Source: Trileptium ribeirensis (taxonomy: Eukaryota > Nematoda > Enoplea > Enoplida > Thoracostomopsidae). Taken from it: a stretch of 64,000 nt of DNA. The DNA is taken from positions 178,321-242,320 of the forward strand of contig JASANE010003168.1 in assembly GCA_030248225.1 (NCBI GenBank). The letters are read 5' to 3'. A program made the translations under genes and the position numbers. The notes beneath the pieces are model-generated. The model saw only the letters and a program-made list of their open reading frames with translations. It ran no database searches and was not told the origin of the DNA. The first letter of the stretch is position 1. Each line of letters opens with the position of its first letter. This document shows positions 12,601 through 23,155 of this stretch, in pieces.

Positions 12601-15600
12601 CTAAGCTTAGGTCCTTATATGAAATATACTTTAAGCCTGAGTCGGGGGCTACCGCCTCCTAAACCCTCACGCTCTAAGCTGTTATTATTTCTAACGATAT
12701 GACGTATTGCCCCTCAGGGTTACCTTGGCCCTGCATTTGTTCACTTAAGAACTATTTGTCCAATTACGATCCAATATTTTCCGTATTCATACACTTATGC
12801 TCTTCTAATATAGTATCTGTTTATAGGAAGCACAATTCTACCCACTCATACGGCGTTAAATTGTTTATCTCCTGGCGGACTAACAGCAACAAGTCCGTAT
12901 CATCATGCGGCAATATCTCAACAGCAGCTATTAAGCGCTCAGCTTGTCAATGCAGCTCTACAAGGTCAAGGTAAGGTGAACTGTTTTTCTAAGTATTTAG
13001 CCAAATACATTTAAGATAGCAGCTGTTAATCGCTCAGCTTGCCCATGCAGCTCTACAAGGTCAAACTAAAGTCGATCTATTTTCTAAATATTTAGACAAA
13101 TACATTTAATATAGCAGCTATTGAGCGCTCAGCTTATCAATGCAGCTCTACAAGGTCAAAATAAAGTCGATCTATTTTCTAAATATTTAGACAAATACAT
13201 TTAATATAGCAGCTATTGAGCGCTCAGCTTATCAATGCAGCTCTACAAGGTCAAACTAAAGTCGATCTATTTTCTAAATATTTAGACAAATACATTTAAT
13301 ATAACAGCTATTGAGCGCTCAGCTTATCAATGCAGCTCTACAAGGTAAAGCTGAAAAGCGAACTGTTTTCTAAATATTTAGCCAAACACTTTTAGGATTA
13401 AAATACAGCTCTAAAGATTAAATTATTCTAACTAAACTTCAGTTGCGGTGCCGTGTCTTCGTTTGGCTATGTTGTATTTTTGGAATGTAACATTGGTTCG
13501 ATAGCAAAAATGTTTGAGCCCGCTCAGTAGCGTGCTTTTGCAGCACCTCAAGCATCAATATCCCTCCTGTAGTTAGTTCATAAGCGTCGAAGGTCAATCG
13601 GCTTAAGGGGTTCGTGGGATGGGGAGGTCCTTGGTCAGAACGGGGGCTGAGTAAATTTTTGAAATTTTCAACAACTCAATTTTTCTCAACTTTGCTAACA
13701 TTTTTCCCTAATTTTGCCTATTTGCGATAATTTTTTCCTAATTCCCAGGGGCATCGTATACTCTTCAAAAATGGAAGGGGTGGTCGTTTACATCCATTTT
13801 GTTATGATCCCATCAGTTAATTTTTTCCACGTTTGTCAGCAAAAAGTTGGAGGACCCCGTCACTCTTCTTGGGGCGCGCCTGTTACTTTCACTTTTTTTG
13901 CTAATTTTACCCCAATTTTTTCAATTTTCATCCTATTTGTGCCTTTATGCTATAGTTTTCAGGGCGCCTGTGGCGCGCTGCGGGTAAGGAGGAGTAGGGG
14001 TGGATAGTGGTTATGAACGTGTTTGGGGGACAGGATTGGCGGTAGAACGGGAGATTGGTTGGGGTGGATTTGGCTTGAGGAGAGGTCCGCCCTTAGGGGA
14101 TGAATATCCTCCTGCCTCACCACATTATCGCTATCTATGAGTTAGTTATTGTGACAAAATTGGCTCTAGTTAAAACATATTACCACTTACGTGGGGGAGA
14201 CCGCTATCGTATCAAACAGTATCAAATTTTGTATATTTGTTTAGAAGAAAAATGTGCCGCACAGTATTGCTAAACCAAAAACGCCGCTGGGAACCATATA
14301 TCTTCTCTAAGCTTAGGGATCTTGGACACCTATAAAATATAATTCCAAGTGTATATTTGACACCTATACGAATACTTACCTTTTTAAGACCAGTTCAAAT
14401 CATAAATTAAACATTCCAGAAATTATGTTGATTTTTTCGCTGTGTATCAATTGCTATTTATTTAAATTTAGTTAACATTAATTTTATGACTTTTAGTTAA
14501 GGATTCAGCAATGATATTTGCATGCAACCGTATATTACAGGATTGATTAATGTCTGATTACAGTTACCGGCATTCCGAATTATCAAAACGGATATGGAAA
14601 TCTCGCGGCGCTCAATTCATACGCAGCACTGCAGTCGTTCGCTATTAATGGTACAAGTCCCCAACGGATTCCGTTTGTACCAGGTATGGTGTCTCGAATT
14701 TAGGGAGACAAAACTGTTAAAGGAAAGTAGTAAATTATTTTAGCCAAATGAAATATTGTGTTTAAGAAAGCAAATTTTTATCAACTTTAGGAAACATAAA
14801 TAAATAGCTGTGCTGGATGGTATTTTTTATCACAATTATATACTTATTTGGAATATGTTTTTCAGCTTCAGCTGGAGGATAGGTTGAAGATCGATATTGA
14901 GCTTGAATTTCGTCGCTCTGACTTCATCGACTACTGTACCTCTTACCGGAATACTGCGCTTTTTATAATTTCAATTGTTTGAAAATATGTCTGCTAAAGC
15001 CAAAGCCCTGATGTGCCGCTTCTGCGGACGTGCCCCATCGCTGCATCCGCACCCAGCGCGTGCAAAATTTTGGCACAATTTGGTAGAAATAGGTTGAAAA
15101 TTAGCAAAACTGGGGTAAAATCGGAAAAGATGGGTCATAGTCGGAGGGGGTTGTCAACTTTTTAGCACCCCCTGGAGGACCTCCTCCCGTGGGCTTCCAC
15201 CCTCCCTAAGACGACCTCACCCAGCCGACCTTGGCTAGCCCCCTAAGACCTCGGAGCGTAAGCATGTGTGATCTTCATATATTATGCATAAACGTAGCAT
15301 TATCATGAAAACCATTTTTCAGTGTCTGCAACCAGTGCGACAACGACTCCTGTCGGAACACCAGCTAACTTTCCACCAGTAGCTGGCAGCGCGCTACAAC
15401 CAGGGACCAATCACATAACCGCTTCGCTCAACCCAGCAGCTGCGGCTGCGTGTTTCTGGCCTTATCCAAGTCCACCGATTTCGCCGTCAAGCTATGCAGC
15501 AGCCGCCGCCGCTGCTGCATTACAAGGCTTAACCGGTGGTGTCACGCAGCCAGCGACTGTGTCGATCGCTGCTACAGCCGGTCAAACTGCTGCCAATACA

Positions 15601-18291
15601 GCGATCGCAAGCACAGCAGTTGGAGGTCTGACACTGCCACCACCACCTTCAGCAGCTGCGACAATAAACCAGCCAGCATCGGGCCAGCAACCGTCGACTA
15701 CACCGACAGTGTTAGCACCACTCGGATCGATTCCAGCAGCAGCTGCCGGGCCTGGTATTGTTTTGATGCGTGGCATTCCACTGACAGCTAGCATTAATGA
15801 CATAACTGGATTTTTTAGCGGTTTCGATGTAAGTTTTCAAGCTTTATATTAAATCATTCAGTAAATATATTTATTGAAGCGAACGGAATGTATAGCGGAG
15901 GTCCATCAAATAGTGTTAAACTGTGCGAGAATTCTTTTTTATTTTTCACTAATAGCAAGTCTATGGATTAATACGTTCTCGCATTTTGTATTCGGTGCAT
16001 AAAGAAATATAACTGTGTGCTTTTTATGTGTATGTGCTGCTGCAATCATTTCCTACCTAAATTCTCACAAAACCGAGACGAATTCGGAACGTTGCGATTT
16101 GATATTTGGGTGTGCAGGAATACTTAAAATTTATAACTCTCCTACGGGAGCCTGATTAAAAAATAGCAACGTAATGAATTTTTCGGCACGCCGGGAGGGA
16201 TAGTGTGGGTAGCCGCTTTGGGGGATGAGGGGGGTGGTAAACCTGGGCCACGGAGGTTCCGGGGACTCAGATGCGGTAGCCCCCTGAATCCCTGCTTTGG
16301 CATGTATAGCCCAAAACTGAAGCATTTAACATCATAACTCGCTCATAAAATGACTACGTACACGTTTTATTATGCGCGAGATTCCCCGGCTTAGCTTAGT
16401 GGTGTTGATAATTCCGGTGGGAAAGGGGAGGTTTCCACTCTGGAGGGATGGATAACTATTCAAAATTTGTAGAAACTCATAATTTTGTCCAATTTTGCTA
16501 AATTTTTTTCCCAATTTTCCAATGTTTATGCTATTTCTGCCCTATTTTTACTCAAAATTTCCCAAATTTTGTCAATTTGTGCTAATATTTTTCCAAATTT
16601 TATCAAGTTTCCCAAAAATTTTTGCGTGCCAGGGGGTCGAGCAAAATATAGCTTTGGGGGATCCGATTGTTGGAGGGTGGTAAACATCCTACCTCTTATG
16701 CACACTTATGCTATAAATAGTTCCTAATAACTCCATGATCACTGTGAAATTTTTTTACAAATCGAGATATTTACTGCCAAATTACACATGACAAAAGAAA
16801 GCTTCCAAAAAATATTGCCCAAAATATGATTTTTTGCACTCCATCCAAGGTCCATCAAATTATCTATAGGAATATTGCCGCTGTGGTGGGTAACATCAAG
16901 TACTTAAATCATAAACAATGAAAAAAATTAGCTAAATCGGTGTCTTTTTAAGGTCCTAAATTATTGATTATAGCAACAAAATCCTTGCTGGTTTTTCCTC
17001 AAAATATGAGTTTTTGATTACGTTTACTCTCACGTGAACAAAACTATGACTATGAACAGAGTCATAAAAGTGTTGTTACAGATACACCAAATAGCACTGC
17101 CAATTTTGTGAAAACTTAGGACAGTTCAGGCCACTTACCAAGTTACCAACCAATGCTGGTAACAAAGTTCTAGCTGACTTTACTCCAAAAAGAGAATAAA
17201 TATGATGAAACATGCAGAAATGCGTATGCTCGCATAAGAGTACTGCTCGTGCAAATTGAAAAATACAATGGGACAACATTAGCGATATACGCTCAGGGGT
17301 TTCTGTATTATGCTTGTTCCAATATTTTTGAACAGGTTACATAAGTAAAACGGACAAATCAGCTATGTACTTAATTTGGATCATGGGAATTTCCCAGCGT
17401 CTTCCCTATCAAGGTTTTCACCGTCGAACAACCGATAAATAATCCAAGGCTAAGCATAAGCGTAAGCCTGAGCCTTGGTGTAAGCCTAATGCTAAGCCTA
17501 ACGCTAAGCCTAAGCTTAGCTTGGGCTCAGAAATATACTTTAAATTTTTCCCTATTCGTACTCATGTCATGTTTCGCCACTCACATATTGGGCGCGGAAA
17601 TTGAAATATCCCTTTAATTTTACTAAATAATTGTTAAAATTTGCTACTCCTGGTTTATAAGTTGGCATCAATTGCGATGAATCTGAATTGGTGTATTACC
17701 TGTGGTGACGCGATATGTTAATGATTCCAAAGTGGTGATTACCCTTTCATACAATTGGAAATAATATGTGAATATCTTCATCTTTGAGCTCAAAACCTAG
17801 GGGCCAAACCTACTTTTTGCGGAATAAACGGTTGACGTTAGATATTATAAACCGAACGGTAATAAAGAAATATCGCTGCTGAAAAAAATCCTAGAACACA
17901 TTTTTTTCGTATTTTCGCCGTAAATGAAACATTAATGCATTGCTCTTCAAACTCCATTTGTAGGGAATGTTTTGCTGACTTTCTATAATATAATTTTTGG
18001 ACTAGAAATTTATATATTACAGTTTTGCATAATTTTTTTCCGTTGTGTATAAATATTTATGTATATTACTTTTGTACAATTCCGATGCAATAGGTGTTTT
18101 TGGGTATTTAACTTGTTCGATATTTCCAGGTTCCACAAGAATGTGTCCAAATGCAACGTCGTCCTGATGGACGTCTCTCCGGCGATGTTTTTGTGACGTT
18201 TCAATCTCGACTTGACGCTGAACGCGTTGTGCTCGAAAGGAATCATCATCTTGTCAGCGGATGTCGTGTTGAACTATTCGTTTATGCTTAA
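558..18291 (+). CDS. ESRP: ESRP/Fusilli/SYM-2 family splicing regulator, 3' portion (nine exons)
   Basis: Nine exons (558-679, 2125-2308, 3213-3313, 6777-6893, 7929-8058, 12827-12970, 14564-14683, 15323-15828, 18130-18291) join in frame to about 527 residues plus stop. Seen: the end of one RRM ([17 protein letters not shown]), a linker ending [12 protein letters not shown], a full RRM ([20 protein letters not shown] ... [17 protein letters not shown]), an Ala/Pro/Thr/Gln-rich region, and a last RRM (GIVLMRGIP ... [11 protein letters not shown] ... CRVELFVYA). Known: this order matches ESRP1/2, Drosophila Fusilli and C. elegans SYM-2, nuclear RNA-binding proteins that control alternative splicing by binding GU-rich motifs. 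The start, N-terminal domain and first RRM lie upstream of the window. All splice phases agree and no coding break was seen. Inference: a functional single gene with long repeat-filled introns. No clear AATAAA follows the stop. Confidence 0.88.
680..2124 (+). other. intron of the ESRP-like gene
   Basis: The intron is 1.4 kb, AT-rich, with a poly-A run near 1655. No gene or clear repeat was recognised in it. Confidence 0.7.
2125..2308 (+). CDS. ESRP: ESRP-like exon: inter-RRM linker and RRM start
   Basis: A Pro/Thr/Ser-rich linker ([16 protein letters not shown]) is followed by [14 protein letters not shown](G), the first beta strand of the next RRM; the DCIRLRG motif is highly conserved in ESRP proteins. 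The acceptor is CTTCAG, the donor G|GTATGT, leaving in phase 1. Confidence 0.87.
2309..3212 (+). other. intron of the ESRP-like gene
   Basis: The intron is 0.9 kb with no recognisable feature beyond the splice sites. Confidence 0.7.
3213..3313 (+). CDS. ESRP: ESRP-like exon: RRM alpha1-beta2
   Basis: It encodes (G)[17 protein letters not shown] and then [12 protein letters not shown], the LPY loop, helix 1 and strand 2 of the RRM; the GVHMV string is typical of the family. It enters in phase 1 and leaves in phase 0 at CAG|GTTAGA. Confidence 0.88.
3314..6776 (+). other. long intron of the ESRP-like gene
   Basis: The intron is 3.5 kb. About 4030-4250 looks like a short interspersed repeat with CACAG-type ends, and 4970-5170 resembles a segment in the PDI introns (about 42280-42400 and 58040-58160), so both are probably copies of one dispersed repeat. 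Open frames on the minus strand at 4962-5537 match nothing I recognise. Confidence 0.5.
6777..6893 (+). CDS. ESRP: ESRP-like exon: RRM beta3-alpha2
   Basis: Exactly 39 codons: [18 protein letters not shown] and then [12 protein letters not shown]. The G-x-x-SGEAFIQ string is the RNP1-like strand of ESRP RRMs. The acceptor is ATTGCAG and the donor GAG|GTACGA, phase 0 on both sides. Confidence 0.9.
6894..7928 (+). other. intron with a GGCCG-rich repeat
   Basis: This 1.0-kb intron is mostly occupied by the GGCCG-rich repeat listed separately. No exon was found in it. Confidence 0.6.
7140..7660. repeat. GGCCG/CGGCC-rich dispersed repeat, copy 1
   Basis: The block has many CGGCC and GGCCG palindromic words (clusters at 7148-7215 and 7606-7640) standing out from an AT-rich background. 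A related block lies at 25785-26275. Ends are not defined; a fold-back DNA transposon remnant is possible. Confidence 0.4.
7929..8058 (+). CDS. ESRP: ESRP-like exon: RRM end and linker
   Basis: It encodes [17 protein letters not shown], the last strand of the RRM with the family-typical FQCSADDMN motif, then a Pro/Ala-rich linker. It enters in phase 0 and leaves in phase 1 at CCA G|GTAATT. Confidence 0.88.
10480..11400. repeat. GC-rich dispersed repeat family, two abutting copies
   Basis: Blocks of C-rich and G-rich runs alternate with AAAATT-type tracts. The end signature GAGCATGTATGA (11088-11099) faces its own inverse TCATACATGCTC (11106-11117), as if two elements abut end to end. Related copies lie at about 13560, 14990, 16140, 27600, 28690, 37510 and 62635. 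Confidence 0.5.
12585..12640. repeat. telomere-like hexamer block, copy 1
   Basis: Degenerate GCCTAA/TAAGCC units (CTAAGCCTAAACCTTAGCC) sit inside a repeat shared with 17445 and 23085; downstream context such as CTAACGATAT is shared with the 23-kb copy. Confidence 0.45.
12827..12970 (+). CDS. ESRP: ESRP-like exon: low-complexity linker
   Basis: It encodes (G)[17 protein letters not shown] and then [17 protein letters not shown](G). The acceptor is TTTATAG, the donor G|GTAAGG; phase 1 on both sides. Its last 48 bp, with the donor and the start of the intron, are the first unit of the tandem repeat at 12923-13397. Confidence 0.85.
12923..13397 (+). repeat. five tandem 95-bp copies of an exon-intron boundary
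   Basis: Units start at 12923, 13018, 13113, 13208 and 13303, exactly 95 bp apart. Each has 3' exon sequence (CAGCTATTGAGCGCTCAGCT type), the donor region and about 45 bp of intron. Unit 1 is the real exon end. In units 2-4 the donor GTAAGG is changed (CAAACT or CAAAAT); unit 5 reads AAG|GTAAAG, a possible donor. The coding-like part stays open in every unit. Confidence 0.85.
12971..14563 (+). other. intron of the ESRP-like gene
   Basis: After the 95-bp repeats this intron holds a GC-rich dispersed repeat copy at 13560-14110. No further exon was recognised. Confidence 0.6.
13560..14110. repeat. GC-rich dispersed repeat family copy
   Basis: G-rich runs flank an AATTTTTTC/AATTTTGCC-rich core, the same texture as the copies at 10480 and 16140. 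Ends are approximate. Confidence 0.4.
14564..14683 (+). CDS. ESRP: ESRP-like exon: linker
   Basis: It encodes (V)[18 protein letters not shown] and then [14 protein letters not shown](G), a Tyr/Asn/Ala-rich linker before the last RRM. The acceptor is TGATTACAG and the donor G|GTATGG; phase 1 on both sides. Confidence 0.83.
14866..14882 (+). CDS. possible alternative terminal mini-exon
   Basis: A strong acceptor (GTTTTTCAG) precedes CTTCAGCTGGAGGATAG. Joined in phase 1 to the exon ending at 14683 it would add ASAGG and stop, producing an isoform without the last RRM. No clear poly-A signal follows, so it could equally be a cryptic acceptor. Confidence 0.2.
14990..15280. repeat. GC-rich dispersed repeat family copy
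   Basis: It shares with 10975-11100 the string GTCAACTTTTT, AGCACCCCC, CCACCCT and an end of the type CGGAGCGTAAGCATGTGTGA. Confidence 0.5.
15323..15828 (+). CDS. ESRP: ESRP-like exon: Ala-rich linker and start of last RRM
   Basis: This is the largest exon (506 bp). It encodes [17 protein letters not shown], a stretch with [13 protein letters not shown], Pro-rich [13 protein letters not shown], then [17 protein letters not shown] and GFFSGFD, which is strand 1 and helix 1 of an RRM. The donor GAT|GTAAGT is near-consensus. Open frames in other registers here are shadows caused by the Ala codons. Confidence 0.9.
16140..16725. repeat. GC-rich dispersed repeat family copy
   Basis: G-rich runs (16195-16260) and an AATTTTNCCAATTTT-rich core (16480-16620) match the texture of the other family members; it ends near TTATGCACACTTATGC. 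Confidence 0.4.
17445..17525. repeat. telomere-like hexamer block, copy 2
   Basis: About 12 consecutive degenerate hexamers of TAAGCC (TAAGCC, TAATGC, TAAGCC, TAACGC, TAAGCC, TAAGCT). The complement is TTAGGC-like, the nematode telomere unit. The block lies inside an intron. Confidence 0.55.
18130..18291 (+). CDS. ESRP: ESRP-like last exon: end of final RRM and stop
   Basis: It encodes [34 protein letters not shown], then [10 protein letters not shown] and TAA at 18289-18291. The SGDVFVTF string is the RNP1-like strand. The acceptor is ATTTCCAG; it enters in phase 0. Confidence 0.9.
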   Translation, partial: VPQECVQMQRRPDGRLSGDVFVTFQSRLDAERVVLERNHHLVSGCRVELFVYA

Positions 18292-18853
18292 ACTGTTTTA
18301 TTTTTCCGTGGTGTGAATTGTTACCGGCTGATTATTGTTAATATTTCTCATATGCTATCAGCCAAATATGAATGTGAATATATTTGAAGTTTATTACAAG
18401 TTTATTATAATCTCAAAGGAACTCATGAAAGGCCGTAAATATAACCCACAATGGCTGTCCAGTGTTCATAGATCCAGTCCTTTCCCTAGCTTAGAAACCG
18501 AAACAGATTTAGCTTATCGAGAACCGACAAGACAACTCCGTCACACACATTGGTGAGATACAAAATTGTCTCAGAGACTGAGATCGTTGTGAGTCAAAAC
18601 GTGACTCATTGATGAGACAAAACAATATTGATTCCGGCGGTGTCAAAACCTCACTTACTTTTTTTACGTTCAGGAAACAATATTTATATAGCTAAATCAG
18701 ACGAATACTCACATTTTTAACCGAGGAGAAATTAGGCCATTTGGCAGACTTTAAAACTACACTATTTCTTACGAAAAGCATAGAAATTTGTAGACATTAA
18801 TTTTTAAACTGTCTTATAAAATATGGACGGCTTCTGCAATATTTGGATGTCTG

Positions 18854-19292
18854 TAATGCGCCGTTCACAGAATAATGCGTACAGCGACTGGAAAATTTGT
18901 GTTACAAACGATCGATCGTCCGTATATCAGGTTATAGACGACAAGGCGTCTATAAATTTGGTTACAGACGATTCGTCCTCCGTAACAGATATTACAAACG
19001 ACGAACTGTTTGCTATGGACGACCGGTCGTTTATAACATTTGTTATAGACGATCGATCGTTTATAACAAAAGTTATAAACGACCGATCGTCCGTAGCAAA
19101 TATTACAAACAGTTCATCGTTTGTAATATCTGTGACGGACGACGAATCGTCTGTAACCAAATGTATACACGTCTTGTCGTCCATAACCTGATATACGGAC
19201 GACCGATCGTTTGTAACAATGTACGGACGACGCATGGTTTGTAACACAATTTTTCCGGTCGCTGTACGCATTATTCTGTGAAGGGTGCATTA
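18854..19292. mobile_element. palindromic MITE built of hairpin units
   Basis: The two ends are inverted copies (TAATGCGCCGTTCAC at the left; the complement of the right end reads TAATGCACCCTTCAC) and stay complementary for about 60 bp. The interior has about 12 short palindromes of the type GACGATCGATCGTC, spaced near 30 bp and joined by GTTATAAAC/GTTTGTAAT. TA at both ends fits a TA target duplication as in Tc1/mariner-type elements. Because it is palindromic, both strands carry similar open frames; I do not regard them as genes. A half copy is at 21548. Confidence 0.75.
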
Positions 19293-21547
19293 CTTTAGCG
19301 GCTTTCTCTAAACGTGTGTTAGATTATCCAGTATTGGTGAGGTCTTTAGTTTGGTGGTTAATAGAGTGGGCATGGTGTCTTTTGCGATCTAGGAATATTA
19401 GTGGGATACAAGTCGTTAGCGCAAAAAAAATACTTAAAATATAATATAGCAAATTGTTATGACATTGCCAGCGACATACATAATCCGTTAACTCAAAAAG
19501 TCTGAACACAGTTAAGCTGTTTAGTGACTCTAATATCGTCGGTTCTTCTTATCTAATATCTTTCTTAGCATTCGCTGTCGGCATTGTTAATCATTTTACA
19601 ATTTCTACGAATGAATTGTTAAGCAAGACATGACATGGTTATCAGAGGACGTCCTCTAAAAGGACTAAAAGGCTTCCCAGCTATACTGCTATTATAGCAT
19701 ATCAGATCGACAACACAATCATACCACGTTGTATGTGACATAGACATAGTCGAACTTTTTGTATGCTTTAAAGATTTGTTGACAAATTTTGGTAACACTA
19801 AATAAGTGTTCTCGAAGAACTTAAAATTTTATATTATCAATCAAAATGATTTCTTTATATTAAACATATAATAAAAATTCTGGTTTTATTTGTTTTATAT
19901 ATAATACCTAGGCCTAATATATGTGTGTTTAATTCTGTACAATGCTCATTATATAGTCGCTTTAAAGAGCGGTCACAGGGTTGCTTATTCTGGCAAAGGT
20001 AGCAGCAATCTCAGAGCAACACAAATGAGTAAAGGCATAAAATAGAATATATTTGAGCGAACGACATAGAGGCTGGCAGCCGCTACTGTACGCTGCGCTT
20101 GTAGCATTAAAACCATATAACAAAGAGTCAAGAATATAATTATTATAATATTATTTATATAGATGTTTTGACAACGACAAACTGCAGCGATTGCAACTGC
20201 AAGTGCCACAATTTGTCAGATTGTTGTGGTAAAGCGTATTTTACATGCGTAACAGTCGTGCCGAAACTTCCTGTCGTCTTATGACGTCTCGATGTGTAAA
20301 ACGTTTTGACAATGGATTGATTACACTTCTTATGGCAAATTTTTCTCTTAGAATTCTGCTAGCTAGAGTCTACATATTTTTATGAGTCACTAACATGACC
20401 AAGTGAGCCTGACGATACACAGAAAATTAGTCAATTTTGTTACTACCCATATTAAATATAATTTAGTTAATCCTTAGCTGCGGTTAGAATATTGATCAAA
20501 CTCAACTAAAATAAGCGAAGAATTTTGGTAAATAAATGATAGGAAACTTCGCACCAGGACCGCATTAACTACAAATATTCTTGTTCGAAACCCCGAAGCA
20601 CATAACAGTGGTATTTAATTGTCATATTATTGTGCCCAAAACCTTCGTGTTCCATCTATTGCCGTTTTGTTTACAAACGTCGAAACACCACCGGTGTCAA
20701 ATTTCCGCAAAATTTAAATTCCAAATTTTGATTGTTCACCACAGAAGAAGATAAAATGAGAAATCTATTTATAAGAAGCCTGTTTGCACTTAAAAGAAAT
20801 TGAATAGTTTTACTAATGTTTGACCGCTACAGTAGCTTACAGACTCTGTCATGCCAAACGCGTTATATATTAAACCACTGTACTGTCAAATAAAAATGCT
20901 GTGATATGTTCGAAAAGGCACTATGTCGACACTATTTATATACAAGCTTTTAAGCAATCTGCCGGAATGCTGTACACAGGTATTCATACTTCCTTTTATC
21001 CCAGATGTTTTAAGGCAATTTTGGGAGTTCTGCTAGGTAGGTATTCCACTACTCTAGTGTGATTGCCGAGCTATGTTTCAGACATTGTTTCGTCGCTACC
21101 ACATCGTAGAAGGTCATCAATCATTTGGGCGGCTGTAATAAATAGGCTACATTCATAAACACGAATTAATTTGCAATATAAAATCGAAGAAGACTACTCA
21201 ACATCCTCGTTTATGAATAAAATTACGATTTATAAAACAAAGCTGAACAAATCAAATAGTAATTGTTTTATGCGTCATATATTGGTGGGTACTTTATCAG
21301 CTGTGTAAATTGAAGACCAGCGAATAAAAAACCGATAAATATCTATATAACCATTGAACATTTACCGATCACAAAAGGGTTAACCTGTTGCACAAATTGT
21401 ATCCTTAACAGATGCCCAATTTTAGGTGCAGCATAAGAGAAGTTTTGTAGTTTTGGCCCCCTGCAGGTTGCGTAGGATTTACAACATGATGGAAATAGCT
21501 ATAAAATATTAAAATCAATATGTTTCATCGATTTTGAGATTCGAGAC

Positions 21548-21771
21548 AAATGTTATAAACGACTGATCGTCCATAACAAATATTACAAACAACTCGTCGT
21601 TTGTAATATTTGTTACGGACGACGAGTCGTCCGTAACCAAATTTATAGACACCTTGTCGTCTATAACCTAATATACGGACGATCGATCGTTTGTAACAAG
21701 GTACGGACGACTGATCGTTTGTAACACAAATTTTCCAGTCGGTGTACGCAATATTCTGTGAACGGCGCATA
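21548..21771. mobile_element. half copy of the palindromic MITE
   Basis: It matches the right half of the 18854-19292 element (units GACTGATCGTC, GACGACGAGTCGTC, GACGATCGATCGT) and ends in the same terminus (TTCTGTGAACGGCGCATA). The left half is missing. Confidence 0.7.
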
Positions 21772-23084
21772 AATTGTAGATATTTCCTTATAAGAAATTA
21801 TAGTTGTGATGCCAAAATATATCGTGGTGGCGATGTTGGTTTTTAAGATATGATTCACGGCATCGCATATATATTTAGGTGTTTATTATTTATTCTAATT
21901 TCAAAACCCAAAGAACATCCCCGAGTTCAAATAGAAGCAGTGAATACGCTTCCACTCTTTCTCATACTCATTGCCACAACCGAAAATCAAGGGTGCCTAA
22001 ATCTGTGATTCAGCTTAAACTCTGATACAAATATTCCTTTACTCCAGCGACTATCCTAAAAACGTCCTACTAGAAATAACAGACTTAGCAAATTTGAGCC
22101 CATTTGAATTTCTATCATGACCCTGTCATTTCAATTGAAGTATAACGGGGTCGGTCTAGTATTCCCTGCGGTGACGTTATAAAGCATTGCCCATCTAAGC
22201 CTGTGTCTCAGGCCATCCCTAACTCTAATATTAACCCTAACCTGTGGTCACAACTGAACATCTAATTTTTATTCTTACAGTGCTCATGACAGATTTTGCC
22301 CCACTAATATATGGTAGGAAAACTTAACTACTTAATGCACAACCTATTCCCCCATCATCGATTCAGTGAAGAAACAAGCTGTATATCGTTAACAGTTATT
22401 TTTCACGCTAATCTGCATCGGCAAATTTGATTGATCTGTATAGTAATAAGGGCCCTATAAGCCTCTAATGAAAACCTAGAAGTATTGGTTAGTGGCACCA
22501 CGCTGATCAATTTGGTCACGGTTATTAGAGCTATAACAATCCAAGCTATAGCGCAAACATTGTAACCATATTTTCACCTCCAGTAACTTAGAAAGCCAAA
22601 AAAATATTGTTGTCTTCAGTGTCTCTGGATTAACTAGTTACTGTTTGTGCGTGATTCAGTTAGTGTTTACGGTGCACCTTTGAAATGTAAGATTTAAATC
22701 AGGAAGACCAAATGTATGATATATAAGAAATAGTTCATAGATATCAAAACATTGTAATATTTATATAATTTGCATTTCTGTGATCTTGTATAAAAACTGT
22801 GTATTCTATTATTCAATTTTTGTCTGTTAATGTATTTGTTCGTTTTTAGGCATTTCTTATTGCCAAATGTGCGATATTTCATGCCTCCGACGTTTATACA
22901 AAAAAAATATTATAACGAAGTAAAGTATATATGCAACAGTCTTATCATTCTCATATATCATTTTTGGTATATATGCCTTTAATCAAAATCTAAGTGGGCT
23001 GACAGCAGTCATGACGACAGTGGCCAATAGGTAACTTATAGGGGCGGAGGTGAAATGCATGTAATGCCGTTCTCGATACACAAA

Positions 23085-23155
23085 GCCTAAGCCTGAGTCT
23101 TGATCTAAGATAAGCTCCATGTATTAGCCTTATACTAAGCTTAAGTCATTAGGCG
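23085..23155. repeat. telomere-like hexamer block, copy 3
   Basis: AAGCCTAAGCCTGAGTC and later CTAAGCTTAAGTCATTAGGC, followed by a GC-rich patch and CTAACGATATAAG, as in the 12.6-kb copy. Confidence 0.45.

Larger units (their letters stand above)
8059..12826 (+). other. longest intron of the ESRP-like gene (4.8 kb)
   Basis: Contents seen: two copies of the palindrome GTTCGCGAAC (8298, 8360); a GC-rich dispersed repeat (10480-11400); a roughly 50-bp direct duplication near 11775-11850; and a telomere-like hexamer block (12585-12640). No additional phase-compatible exon was recognised. Confidence 0.6.
14684..15322 (+). other. intron with a GC-rich repeat copy
   Basis: It contains a possible alternative terminal exon (14866) and a GC-rich repeat copy at 14990-15280. 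Confidence 0.6.
15829..18129 (+). other. last intron of the ESRP-like gene
   Basis: This 2.3-kb intron contains a GC-rich repeat copy (16140-16725) and a telomere-like hexamer block (17445-17525). Confidence 0.6.

Noticed and set aside
13018..13350. The tandem copies as real cassette exons
   Set aside because: The likely acceptor-to-donor length is 40 bp, not a multiple of three, and the donors in copies 2-4 are lost; use would shift the frame.
15450..15803. Second and third open frames over the largest ESRP exon
   Set aside because: They are shadows of the Ala/Pro-rich coding frame.
18823..19271. Open frames of more than 110 codons on both strands with repeated acidic/Ser peptides
   Set aside because: They are produced by the palindromic MITE and have no splice or start context of a gene.
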